From Archangium violaceum (GTDB taxonomy: Bacteria; Myxococcota; Myxococcia; Myxococcales; Myxococcaceae): a stretch of 64,000 nucleotides of DNA. Below, piece after piece: positions 8,743 through 16,024 of this stretch. Made by a program: the position numbers and the translations under genes. Below the pieces are notes generated by a model, which was given only the letters and a program-made list of their open reading frames with translations, was not told the DNA's origin and searched no databases. Where the stretch lies: NCBI RefSeq assembly GCF_016859125.1, contig NZ_CP069338.1, positions 8,061,501 to 8,125,500 of the forward strand, written 5' to 3'. Position 1 is the first letter of the stretch. Each line of letters starts with the position of its first letter.

Positions 8743-9561
8743 ATGTCCGAGCCTTCCCTCTCCCTCTTCGGCCTCACCCAGTCCCCCTTCACCAAGGAAG
8801 TCGCCGACGCCGACCTCTGGCTGCCGCCCTCCAAGCAGGAGCTCGTCGACGAGCTCGTCGACTCCCTCCAGCAGCGCCACAACGTGCTGCTGGTGGGCGA
8901 GCCCGGCGTCGGCAAAACCTGCGTGCTGCGCGCGCTGCGCCAGCGTCTGCCCACCGAGCGCTTCCGCCTCACCTACTGCCACAACGCCACCCTGGGCCGG
9001 CGCGACTTCTACCGCCAGCTGTGCCTGGCCCTGGGTCTCTCTCCCAAGGCCACCGCGGCGGCCGTCTTCTTCGCCGTCACCGGCCACGTCCAGGAGCTCG
9101 CCTCCTCCCGCCTCCACCCCGTCTTCCTGCTGGACGAGGCTCACCTGCTGCATTCCGACGTGCTGGCCCACCTGCACATATTGCTCAACTACGAATGGGA
9201 CAGTCGCGCCCTGCTCAGCCTCGTCCTCGTCGGCCTGCCCGAGCTGGAAGACAGGCTGAGCCTCGGTACTCACAAGTCCCTGCTCTCGCGCCTGCACTCC
9301 CGTTTGCGGCTGGAGCCAGTGACTCCCGACGACTCCGCCGACTACCTGCGCCACCGCCTCCGGCTCGCGGGCTGTGACAGGGAGCTCTTCCCCCGCGAGG
9401 CCGTCTCCCTGTTGCACGAGTCCTGCCAGGGCGCGCACCGCGACCTCGACCGGCTCGCTTCCCTGTGCCTGCGCCAGGCCTCACGCCGCAAGCGCAAGCT
9501 CGTCGACTCTGACATCGTCCGCGAGGTCCTCGAGCGCCAGCACAGTCCCGCGCTCGCATAG
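8743..9561 (+). CDS. AAA ATPase, ExeA/TniB-like transposition helper
   Basis: Starts MSEPSLSLFGLTQSPFTKEV, the FGL..PF opening typical of ExeA-like ATPases that pair with DDE transposases. Walker A is GEPGVGKT near residue 49, Walker B VFLLDEAHLL near 128, followed by sensor and arginine-rich helices and a winged C-terminus (QGAHRDLDRLASLCLRQAS). Length (272 residues) is normal for the family. An ATG at 8743 gives a free-standing protein, although the frame is continuous with the transposase. Such ATPases bind DNA and direct the transposase to targets. A strong hairpin follows five bases after the stop. Confidence 0.75.
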   Translation: MSEPSLSLFGLTQSPFTKEVADADLWLPPSKQELVDELVDSLQQRHNVLLVGEPGVGKTCVLRALRQRLPTERFRLTYCHNATLGRRDFYRQLCLALGLSPKATAAAVFFAVTGHVQELASSRLHPVFLLDEAHLLHSDVLAHLHILLNYEWDSRALLSLVLVGLPELEDRLSLGTHKSLLSRLHSRLRLEPVTPDDSADYLRHRLRLAGCDRELFPREAVSLLHESCQGAHRDLDRLASLCLRQASRRKRKLVDSDIVREVLERQHSPALA

Positions 9562-9565
9562 TGGC

Positions 9566-9617
9566 GGCCTGTCGGCGAGCCCCTCTCGCTCAACTCCCGC
9601 GGGCTCGCCGACAGGCC
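9566..9617 (+). terminator. Perfect 17-bp inverted repeat after the ATPase gene
   Basis: ggcctgtcggcgagccc (9566-9582) and its exact complement (9601-9617) flank an 18-base loop. It begins five bases after the ATPase stop. No T-run, so it may be a Rho-independent-like hairpin or a structural part of the element's right end. Confidence 0.5.
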
Positions 9618-9659
9618 CATTCCATCACCCAGTGCGGTGATTCCACCCTCGCCGCGTGA

Positions 9660-9695
9660 CCATCAACAAGCGTGCTCGCATCTCCATCAACAAGC
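9660..9695 (+). repeat. Tandem ccatcaacaagc repeats at the transposon right end
   Basis: ccatcaacaagc occurs at 9660-9671 and 9684-9695 (24-bp period), each followed by a tgc-containing step. The left end carries a related inverted CGAGCACGCT motif. Repeated short sites inside the ends are typical transposase-binding sites of Tn7/Tn5053-like elements. Confidence 0.45.
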
Positions 9696-9708
9696 CTGCG
9701 CGGTAACA

Positions 9709-9803
9709 GCGGGGTGCGCGCGATTTTGGAGCACCTGGGATTGCCCATGGCAGGTGCGCGTCTGGCCCCAGCGCGAGGGCCACCCCAGGCCGCGTGGTGT
9801 TGA
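9709..9803 (+). pseudogene. IS91-type transposase C-terminal fragment, 3' part (copy B)
   Basis: From 9714 reads VRAILEHLGLPMAGARLAPA, then RGPPQAAWC and TGA at 9801-9803, the expected C-terminus of the same IS91-type transposase whose upstream part ends at 6390. It directly abuts the transposon right end. Confidence 0.65.
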
Positions 9804-10008
9804 GGCTCAAGAGGGCCAAGAGGCCCAGGTCCCCTGCCGCACCCCTCCTGGGAGGACGGCCTGGGCCGGCGTGTACCCCAAGGGGACTGCGCGGCCTCTC
9901 CACCGGCCTGGCGCACCACTCGGCCGGCCCCCGTCAGCGGCCCTCCTCCACCTCTCTGCTCCAGCCCACTCCCTCAACAGGCCTCCCATCCTTCTTATAC
10001 GCCTCCGG

Positions 10009-10048
10009 ATTTGGTCCAAATTTGGTCCGACAAGAACCGATTTGGTCC
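10009..10048 (+). repeat. Three ATTTGGTCC direct repeats next to an att-like site
   Basis: Copies at 10009-10017, 10020-10028 and 10040-10048; the first two are 11 bp apart, one helical turn, and the third 20 bp further. They lie about 65 bp from the tRNA/tmRNA 3'-end copy. This arrangement fits arm-type binding sites of a tyrosine integrase or its excisionase (inference). Confidence 0.4.
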
Positions 10049-10112
10049 CCCAAGGCGAGTCGCGCATCCTCGTTGGGAGTAGGCTCGGCTCAGAGCGGCG
10101 GGGAACTTTTAG

Positions 10113-10141
10113 TGGAGGCGGCGGGAACCGAACCCGCCGCT
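10113..10141 (-). repeat. tRNA/tmRNA 3'-end copy, att-like (right)
   Basis: On the minus strand: a T-arm GCGGGTTCGGTTCCCGC followed by an acceptor-like CGCCTCCA. It matches the degenerate copy at 3657-3690 in the same orientation. Sequence on its 5' side does not fold into an anticodon arm, so only the 3' end is present, as in an att remnant. Confidence 0.45.
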
Positions 10142-10643
10142 AGAGCCTTCCGGCGCCCCTGGGAACTTTGAGGAGGAGGATTGACCCTCCGCAGCCCCAG
10201 CTCGGAGGTACTCGGCACCCGCGAACTGGGCTGGCAACCGCGCCGTTCCGAGGCATCGGCACTCTGAGCGGCTGCTGTACGGCGCCAGGCACACTGGCGC
10301 TCCGCCCATCCGTTGTGTGGGGGGGCCTCCAAGGAGGAGGGATTGCTTCCATCCCATTGACGGTGTCTCACCTAGACAGCGGACTCGATGCGCAGTTCGG
10401 GTCGGCCTCGTCCACGCTCGTCCTGGCGTTACCCAGGCTCAATCCGTCTTCTTCCAGCCGCCTGTGGCGGGTGGCCCCAGCCATTCCCCGCTGCAGCGGG
10501 GGAGGGCGTCGTGCGCGTGCCGTGCGCGAGCTGGCCAGCGAACACGCTGCCCGGAGGGCACCGCCCCTGGCGGCGCGTCAGCGGCCTTGAACCAGGCGGC
10601 CCCACTTGGCCGCGCTTACGTCCCGTGTCGTAGTAGGGGTGCA

Positions 10644-10666
10644 AGGGGGCCTCACCTGGGCCCCCT
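10644..10666 (-). terminator. Hairpin downstream of the excisionase-like gene
   Basis: agggggcc and ggccccct form a perfect 8-bp stem with a 7-base loop about 60 bases after the stop of the minus-strand gene. No clear T-run follows. Confidence 0.35.
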
Positions 10667-10723
10667 GCGCCAGGGTGTAGCGGGAAGTCCCACCTACGCT
10701 GGACGGGGCTGCTCGCTGGGCCT

Positions 10724-10942
10724 TCAGCTTTTCTCGGAACTTGCTCCTCCAGCGGCGATGAATGCCTCGACGCTGGCCGGCTCAATCCGGAGGGCCCCCG
10801 ATACCCGAACGTGCCGGAGTTGCCCACGCTTGCAGAGGGCGTACACCGTGGCCGTCGAGACCGCGAGCAACTCGGCCACCTCGCGCACCGAGAGCAGGCG
10901 TGTTCCCGTGGTCCCGGAGGCAGGGGCCGCACCTTGCAGCAA
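10724..10942 (-). CDS. Excisionase-like helix-turn-helix protein
   Basis: A 72-residue protein with the standard excisionase/MerR-type winged helix: LLSVREVAELLAVSTATVYA, then LCKRGQLRHVRVSGALRI and a final VEAFIAAG. The start is uncertain: TTG at 10942 is the first usual start codon in the region I can support, and the frame stays open further upstream. Such small proteins set the direction of integrase-mediated excision. It lies about 120 bp from a truncated tRNA-Arg, the expected place for an excisionase beside attR. No integrase is seen between them. Confidence 0.7.
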   Translation of the reverse strand: MLQGAAPASGTTGTRLLSVREVAELLAVSTATVYALCKRGQLRHVRVSGALRIEPASVEAFIAAGGASSEKS

Positions 10943-11065
10943 ATATGCAGCAAAAGGCTTGGTAGACCCTGCGACCGGATGGGACGGTTGGAAAGGTCCT
11001 GCCTCGGAATCCCCAGGAGTTACGAGCGTTTGCGAAGGGCTGATAACGCCTGGAGGATTGCCCGG

Positions 11066-11112
11066 TTAGCCTCCGGAGCCAAAGGCCGCAGGTTCGAATC
11101 CTGCATCGCGCG
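11066..11112 (+). other. Truncated tRNA-Arg(CCG) 3' half, attR-like
   Basis: Geometry is exact for a tRNA from the anticodon stem on: stem ttagc/gccaa (one A-C mismatch), 7-base loop ctccgga with anticodon CCG, 5-base variable loop, T-arm gcagg-ttcgaat-cctgc, then 7 acceptor bases atcgcgc and discriminator g. Upstream bases do not form a D-arm or a matching 5' acceptor strand. A 3' tRNA half facing outward is the usual attR of an island that rebuilt the whole tRNA at its other end, here to the left and probably outside the window. Confidence 0.65.
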
Positions 11113-11190
11113 CACCGTGAAGGGCCTGGAATCCTTGGGGAAATCCCCCGATGGTTCCAGGCCCTTCGCCTTTTCCGGCCCGGCTGCTTC

Positions 11191-12498
11191 TCAGCCCTCG
11201 GAGGCCTTCTGGGGCTGCGGCAGGTGGATGCGGACCGAGCGCACCCGGCGCGGGCTCGCGTCCAGCACCTCCAGCACCGTCCCGTCCTCCAGGGGCAGCT
11301 TCGTGCCCTTCTCGGGGATGGTGCCAGCCTCCGCCGCGCACAGCCCTCCCACCGTGGACCAGCCCTGGCCCTCCTCCAACTCCAGCCCCAGCTCCCGGTT
11401 CACGTCCCGGATGGCCGCCGTGCCCTGCACCACCGCCGTGGTGGGGCTCTCTCGATGGACGAGCTCCTCGGGCTTCTCGAACTCGCTGGCGATCTCCCCC
11501 ACCAATTCCTCGACGAGATCCTCCACCGTCACCAGTCCCGCCACTCCGCCCCGCTCGTCCACCACGATGCCAAGCTGCATCCGCCTCTGCTGCAGCTCCT
11601 TCAGCACGTCGATGGCCCGCATCGACTCGAAGGCGAACCAGGGCGGCCGCATCACGTCCTCCAGCACGATGAGCGAGCCTTCCCAGGCCACTCCCAGCAG
11701 ATCCTTCGCGATGACGTAGCCCACGATGTTGTCGATCGTCCCCTCGTACACCGGCATCCGCGAGTGCCCATGCTCCAGCAGCACCTGCTTGATCTCCTCG
11801 GCGCTCGCGTGCCGGCGCAGCGCCACGATGCGGCTGCGCGGCACCATCACCGCCGACAGGGGAATGTTCCCCAGCTCGAACGCACGGGAGGCGATCTCCC
11901 CTGCCCGCGGATCCAACGAGCCCGACTTCGCCGCCTCTTCCACGAGCTGCTGCAGCTCGTCGGGTGACAGGCGCGACTCGGTGAAGTTGGTCCGGTCCCC
12001 GAAGAAGCGCAGGATGAGGTTGGAGCTGGCGGTGAGGAACCACACCAGCGGCTGCACCAGCCAGGAGATCCCCCGGAGCGGACGGGCGATGAACAGCGCG
12101 TACCCCTCGGAGAAGCGCAGGGCCAGGGACTTGGGCACCAGCTCGCCCAACACCAGAGAGAGGTATGACACCAGGCCCACCACTCCCGCGAAGGCCAGCT
12201 GCTCGGCGAGCGCAGCGTCCAACCCCAGTTGCGTGAGGGGTCCTTCGAGCCGCTGGGCGATGGACGCCCCGCCGAAGGCCGCCGCAGAGGCCCCCACCAC
12301 GGTGATGCCGATCTGCACCGTGGCCAGGAACCGCTCGGGGTTGTCGCGCAGGGCCTGCACCGCCCGGGCGGAGCGGTTGCCTTCCTCGAGCAGCTCCCTC
12401 AGGCGCGTCTTGCGCACCGACAGCAGCGCGAGCTCCGCCCCGGCGAAAACGCCGTTGGCGAGAATCAGCAACAAGATGATGACGAGTTCCGTCGCGAT
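11191..12498 (-). CDS. CNNM/CorC-family membrane protein with CBS domains
   Basis: Layout: an N-terminal DUF21/CNNM transmembrane domain (ILANGVFAGAELALLSVRKT, LVLGELVPKSLALR), a CBS pair (VMVPRSRIVAL, MPVYEGTIDNIVGYV, LGIVVDERGGVAGLVTVEDL) and a C-terminal CorC_HlyC transporter-associated domain. The family is linked to Mg/Co ion homeostasis or efflux. Start choice: the family opens MATELVIILLLILANG; here that codon is ATC at 12498, with GGAGGG nine bases upstream, while the first conventional start is TTG at 12474 without a ribosome site. I use 12498. First native gene to the right of the island border. Confidence 0.85.
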   Translation of the reverse strand: MATELVIILLLILANGVFAGAELALLSVRKTRLRELLEEGNRSARAVQALRDNPERFLATVQIGITVVGASAAAFGGASIAQRLEGPLTQLGLDAALAEQLAFAGVVGLVSYLSLVLGELVPKSLALRFSEGYALFIARPLRGISWLVQPLVWFLTASSNLILRFFGDRTNFTESRLSPDELQQLVEEAAKSGSLDPRAGEIASRAFELGNIPLSAVMVPRSRIVALRRHASAEEIKQVLLEHGHSRMPVYEGTIDNIVGYVIAKDLLGVAWEGSLIVLEDVMRPPWFAFESMRAIDVLKELQQRRMQLGIVVDERGGVAGLVTVEDLVEELVGEIASEFEKPEELVHRESPTTAVVQGTAAIRDVNRELGLELEEGQGWSTVGGLCAAEAGTIPEKGTKLPLEDGTVLEVLDASPRRVRSVRIHLPQPQKASEG

Positions 12499-12541
12499 GG
12501 CCGTCTACCCTCCGGTCATCGTTCTAGCCCAATGGGCCCGT

Positions 12542-12922
12542 TCAGGCGTCCAAGGATTGGAGCAGCAGCGAGAGCTGATCCCGGCTGGCGCCTTTAGGCA
12601 GGTAGTAGTGCGGCCCGGAGCGGAGCGCGCTCCCCACGTCCTGCGCCGCGGCGCCGGTCAGGAACACCACCCGGGGGGTGTTGCCGTTACGGGGCATCCG
12701 CTCCAGCACCTCGAAGCCATTCATGCCCGGCATGTTCAGATCCAGGAGCATCACCCCGTAGCGTTGCCGCGCCAGTGACTCCAGGGCTTCCTCGCCATTG
12801 GCGGCCTCGATGGCTTCGTATCCGAGATCCTCGAGGCACAGTCGGAGGAATTCCCGCCAGTCCGCGTCGTCGTCGACGACCAGAACCTTGCGTCCGTCGT
12901 CTTCGGATGCCCTTCGACCCAA
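12542..12922 (-). CDS. Single-domain response regulator (receiver)
   Basis: A 126-residue CheY-like receiver with the full set of residues: acidic pocket in VLVVDDDADW, phospho-Asp in MLLDLNMPG, Thr in VVFLTGAA, Lys in YYLPKGAS. TTG at 12922 is chosen because GGAGGA lies just upstream and longer frames would run far outside the domain. No output domain, so it acts by protein contact or in a phosphorelay; no kinase is adjacent. Confidence 0.75.
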   Translation of the reverse strand: MGRRASEDDGRKVLVVDDDADWREFLRLCLEDLGYEAIEAANGEEALESLARQRYGVMLLDLNMPGMNGFEVLERMPRNGNTPRVVFLTGAAAQDVGSALRSGPHYYLPKGASRDQLSLLLQSLDA

Positions 12923-13017
12923 GTCTCCTCCCGGTACGTGAAGACGAACCGATGGGCGCGATGCGGTATTTGCGCGGGGAACGAGGCCAGCCGGAGGGCA
13001 GGGGAGGGGGCGGGTGC

Positions 13018-13851
13018 TCAGAAGAGCGACATCGACAGCTGGCTGGCCAGGTACTGGAGGGCGGGCATGACGTTGGGCGCGGACCGCTTGCGCGCAGGCG
13101 GGAGCGCCGTCTGCTGCCATTCTGGCTCGCCGACCAGGCGGCCGGAGGCATGCTGGAAGAGGCGGAAGCGGCCGAGCTCGATGGAGCTGCCCGAGTTGTA
13201 GATGCGCAGCCCGCGTCCCTGGCAGGGGCCCAGGTTGAACTCGCGCGGGACGTGCCGGTGCCCGTGGAGGATGAGATCGCAGCGGCCCTGGACCCGGCGG
13301 ACCAGCTCTGCGCCCAGCGCCAGCTCCGAGGCGTGGGGCCAGCCCATGCGTGTGGCGAGGCGCTCGGGGAAGCTCTCCTCGGGCAGGGGCAGCACGTGGT
13401 GGTGCAGCAGCACCGCGGTGAGCGCGCCCGTCGGCGCGGCGCACAGGGCCTCGTCCACCATGTCCAGCACCGCTGGGGTCAGCTCGCCGTGGCAGGCGAA
13501 GTAGTTGCGGTTGTGCGGGCCCGTGGAGTCCACGCACACCAGGTAGAGGCCCTCGTGCCGCTCCACCCGCACCTTGCGGCCGTTCATCCACTGGCTGCCG
13601 GCGTCCTCGCCGGTGCGATCGTGGTTGCCGGGGATGAAGGTGAGCCGCCCGGTGTCGAGCAGGGGCGAGAAGATGTCCCGGAAGCGCTTGTACTCGCTCC
13701 GGCTGCCCTGGTGGGTGAGGTCGCCCGTCACCACCACGTGGTCCACGCGTTCGGCGAGGAGGGTTTCCACCAGGGCATTGGCCGTGGCATCGCTCTCGCG
13801 GGAGAGGTCCAGATGCAGGTCCGACAGGTGAGCCAGCTTTCGGATGAGCAT
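13018..13851 (-). CDS. Calcineurin-like metallophosphoesterase
   Basis: Metal-binding motifs in order: HLSDLHLD (DxH), VVTGDLTHQG (GD), FIPGNHDR (GNHD), LLHHHVLP and LHGHRHVPREF (GHxH). These define a dinuclear calcineurin-like phosphoesterase, close in style to the cyclic-nucleotide/ICC subgroup. The ATG at 13851 starts right before the first strand; an ATG at 13890 would add 13 residues. Substrate cannot be told. Flanked by a receiver gene and a glycosyltransferase on the same strand. Confidence 0.85.
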   Translation of the reverse strand: MLIRKLAHLSDLHLDLSRESDATANALVETLLAERVDHVVVTGDLTHQGSRSEYKRFRDIFSPLLDTGRLTFIPGNHDRTGEDAGSQWMNGRKVRVERHEGLYLVCVDSTGPHNRNYFACHGELTPAVLDMVDEALCAAPTGALTAVLLHHHVLPLPEESFPERLATRMGWPHASELALGAELVRRVQGRCDLILHGHRHVPREFNLGPCQGRGLRIYNSGSSIELGRFRLFQHASGRLVGEPEWQQTALPPARKRSAPNVMPALQYLASQLSMSLF

Positions 13852-13941
13852 ACGTACTGCTGAAATACCCATCCGCTGAAACACGGCCATGGCCCGCGGG
13901 TGAACCTTATGGGTGGGGCCGGTGACTTCGCGGTGAACCCG

Positions 13942-15165
13942 TCAGCCCGCGAGCAGTTCCCCGGTGCGCTCGGGCTCGGGGGTGGCCATCGGCTTGTCCA
14001 GGGCGGGCGTGGGCGGCACCAGCTTCGAGCCGGGCAGCACGCGCAGCTTGTTGCCACGCCAGTCCACGGTGCGGGCGAAGAGCCCATTCGCCCAGGCCAG
14101 GAAGAGCAGGGCGTCCTTGAGCAGCACCGCCGGCATCGCCTTCCACGAGATGGCCTGCTCGGGCCGCATCAGGCGGAAGAGCGTCATGTCATGGGCGAGC
14201 TTCGCCAGCATCACTCCCACCACCACCCCGAGCGCCTGGGCCGACGGCGCCAGCAGCGCGCCGAGCAGCGCCCACGGCAGCGGGTTGAGCAGCGACTGCG
14301 CCAGGTACAGCGGCGTGGGGACGCACGTGTGGTGGATGATGCTCCAGCGCGCGTAGCGCTTGAAGAAGGCCGAGACGCTCTTCTTCTGGGACACGTTGTA
14401 GACGGGCGATCGCGCCACCACGGAGCGCTTGCCGAGCCTGCGCGTCACCCACCGGCCGATGACGTAGTCCTCCGCCAGCACATTGCGTACCGAGTAGAAG
14501 CCACCCAGCGACTCCACGTCCTCGCGGCGCAGTGCCATGGACTTGCCCACCACGATGTCCTGGTCGACGGCCTGCTTGGCGGCGATCTGCCCCGCGCCCG
14601 CCGCGGAGCACTGGTACAGGTTGTCCATCAGCGAGCCCAGCGTCCGCTCGCCGATGCCGCTCACCGGGTGGGAGATGCAGCCCACCGTCGGATCCTCGAA
14701 GGTCTGGGCGATCTCCTCCAGGTAGCCCGCGCCCGCGCGGGTGTTGGAGTCGCTGATGAGGAGGATGCCGTAGCGGGCCGCGGCCGCCAGGGTGATGAGC
14801 TGGTTCACCTTGGGGTTGAGGCCGGGCTCTCCGTGCTGCAGCTCCAGCCGCATGATGCGCGGCCAGCGGGCCACCGCCTCGCGCGCCACCGCGTAGGCCG
14901 GGTCGCGCGTGTCCTTCACGCCCAGGATGACCTCGTAGGCCGGGTAGTCGAGCGTGGCGAACCAGGCCAGGTTGGCCTCCAGATCGTCATCCACGCCGCA
15001 CAGGGGCTTGAGGATGGAGATACCCACCGGGGCGTCACCGGACACCGGGGCCGGGGCCCGGGCGGCGCTCCCGCGGTAGCGCAGCACGAAGAAGAGCTGC
15101 AACGCGAGGGCGAGGACTCCGAAGGAGGCGGCGGCGAGGAGGGTGTGGCTGAGCGCGTGGATCAT
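13942..15165 (-). CDS. Ceramide glucosyltransferase-like enzyme (GT21)
   Basis: A 407-residue membrane GT-A enzyme. An N-terminal transmembrane helix (MIHALSHTLLAAASFGVLAL) is followed by the GT21 signature: LKPLCGVDDDLEANL near residue 50, SDSNTRAG near 138, VDQDIVVGKSMALRR near 200, and RYARW near 270 (the Q/RxxRW motif). C-terminal hydrophobic segments follow. The family transfers glucose from UDP-glucose to ceramide or similar lipids at the membrane. Start 15165 is chosen because the helix begins there. Myxobacteria make sphingolipids, so the assignment fits. Confidence 0.82.
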   Translation of the reverse strand: MIHALSHTLLAAASFGVLALALQLFFVLRYRGSAARAPAPVSGDAPVGISILKPLCGVDDDLEANLAWFATLDYPAYEVILGVKDTRDPAYAVAREAVARWPRIMRLELQHGEPGLNPKVNQLITLAAAARYGILLISDSNTRAGAGYLEEIAQTFEDPTVGCISHPVSGIGERTLGSLMDNLYQCSAAGAGQIAAKQAVDQDIVVGKSMALRREDVESLGGFYSVRNVLAEDYVIGRWVTRRLGKRSVVARSPVYNVSQKKSVSAFFKRYARWSIIHHTCVPTPLYLAQSLLNPLPWALLGALLAPSAQALGVVVGVMLAKLAHDMTLFRLMRPEQAISWKAMPAVLLKDALLFLAWANGLFARTVDWRGNKLRVLPGSKLVPPTPALDKPMATPEPERTGELLAG

Positions 15166-15311
15166 GAGCGCGGGCTTTCTCCAGAACAGGAAGGGCGCGG
15201 TGATCGCGCGTCCTACCTGGGACGTTAGAGAAGCCCCGCGACTCCACTGCGACGGTCCCGCGTCGCCCGGGAGAACTCTGGGCAACGACGCGGTGAACTC
15301 GACTCCCGGAG

Positions 15312-16004
15312 TCAGGAATCGGTCGTCAGATTGCGGCTGCGCGGGTGGCGGATGTCAGTGCCCCGCACCATGTAGATGACCATCTCCGCCACATTGGTGG
15401 CGTGATCACCGATCCGCTCGAGGTGTTTGGCGATGAACATCAGCGCGGTGGCACGGCGGATGTTCTTCGAGTCCTCCATCATGTAGCCGAGCAGCTCGTT
15501 GAAGATCTTCAGGTAGAGGACATCCAGGTGGTCGTCCTCCTTGCTCACCTGCTCCGCCTTGGCCACGTCCGAGGACACGAAGGCGTCGAGGGCCCGCTTG
15601 ACCTGCTGCTGGGCCAGCTCGGCCAGCCGAGGCGTGTCCACGTAGGGCTTGAGCGGGGGCGCCTCGTTGAGGTCCTTGACCCGCTCGGCGATGTTCACCG
15701 CCAGGTCGCCGATGCGCTCCAGGTCGGTGACGATCTTCAGCGCGGTGGTGATGAGGCGCAGATCGCTGGCGGCCGGCTGGCGCAGCGCGAGGATGCGGCG
15801 GCACGTCTCGTCGATCTCCACCTCCAGGCGGTTGACCTCCTTGTCCGACTGGATGACCCGATCGGCGAACGTGGAGTCCCGCTCGGTGAGCGCGCGAACG
15901 CTGTCCGCGATGTTCGCTTCCACCTTGGCGCCCATCGCGAGCAGCTTCTCGCGCAGATCCCTCAGGTCCGCCTCGAATGCCTTGTCCGTATGCGTCGACG
16001 GCAT
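15312..16004 (-). CDS. phoU: PhoU phosphate-signalling protein
   Basis: A 230-residue, all-helical protein with two PhoU repeats containing the metal-binding signatures DLERIGDLAVNIAE (about residues 95-110) and HLERIGDHATNVAE (about 195-210). PhoU connects Pst transporter status to the PhoR kinase and restrains the Pho regulon when phosphate is plentiful. ATG 16004 follows a GGGAG. It is the last gene of the pstC-pstA-pstB-phoU run, 20 bp after pstB. Confidence 0.95.
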   Translation of the reverse strand: MPSTHTDKAFEADLRDLREKLLAMGAKVEANIADSVRALTERDSTFADRVIQSDKEVNRLEVEIDETCRRILALRQPAASDLRLITTALKIVTDLERIGDLAVNIAERVKDLNEAPPLKPYVDTPRLAELAQQQVKRALDAFVSSDVAKAEQVSKEDDHLDVLYLKIFNELLGYMMEDSKNIRRATALMFIAKHLERIGDHATNVAEMVIYMVRGTDIRHPRSRNLTTDS

Positions 16005-16024
16005 GTTCCCGCTCTCCCTGGCGC

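Larger units (their letters stand above)
6391..9708 (+). mobile_element. Three-gene transposon (zinc-ribbon helper, DDE transposase, AAA ATPase) inserted in an IS91-type remnant
   Basis: The left end starts TGTTGCCGAGCACGCT and the right end is the inverse of TGTTACCGCGCAGGCT, giving TGT...ACA termini with imperfect inverted repeats. Near-identical flanks (gcgggggt at 6383-6390, gcggggt at 9709-9715) look like a 7-8 bp target duplication with one indel. Outside sequences join into one IS91-type C-terminus. Inside are a frameshifted CxxC protein, a DDE transposase and an ExeA/TniB-like ATPase. Ends were placed by eye. Confidence 0.65.
9804..10723. other. Gene-free accessory stretch
   Basis: No convincing coding region on either strand. 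Contents: the likely 3' remainder of the IS91-type element, three direct repeats ATTTGGTCC (10009-10048), a tRNA/tmRNA 3'-end copy (10113-10141), a perfect 16-bp palindrome (10486-10501) and an 8-bp hairpin (10644-10666). It looks like the debris and control region of an integrative element whose integrase is missing. Confidence 0.5.

Noticed and set aside
10486-10501. Perfect 16-bp palindrome ccccgctgcagcgggg
   Set aside because: It has no associated gene, repeat or terminator context, and GC-rich palindromes of this size are not rare here; recorded only as part of the gene-free stretch.
9600-10723. Search for an integrase gene near the att-like sites
   Set aside because: No frame with tyrosine-recombinase RHRY-type residues could be read on either strand; the integrase is absent or outside the window.
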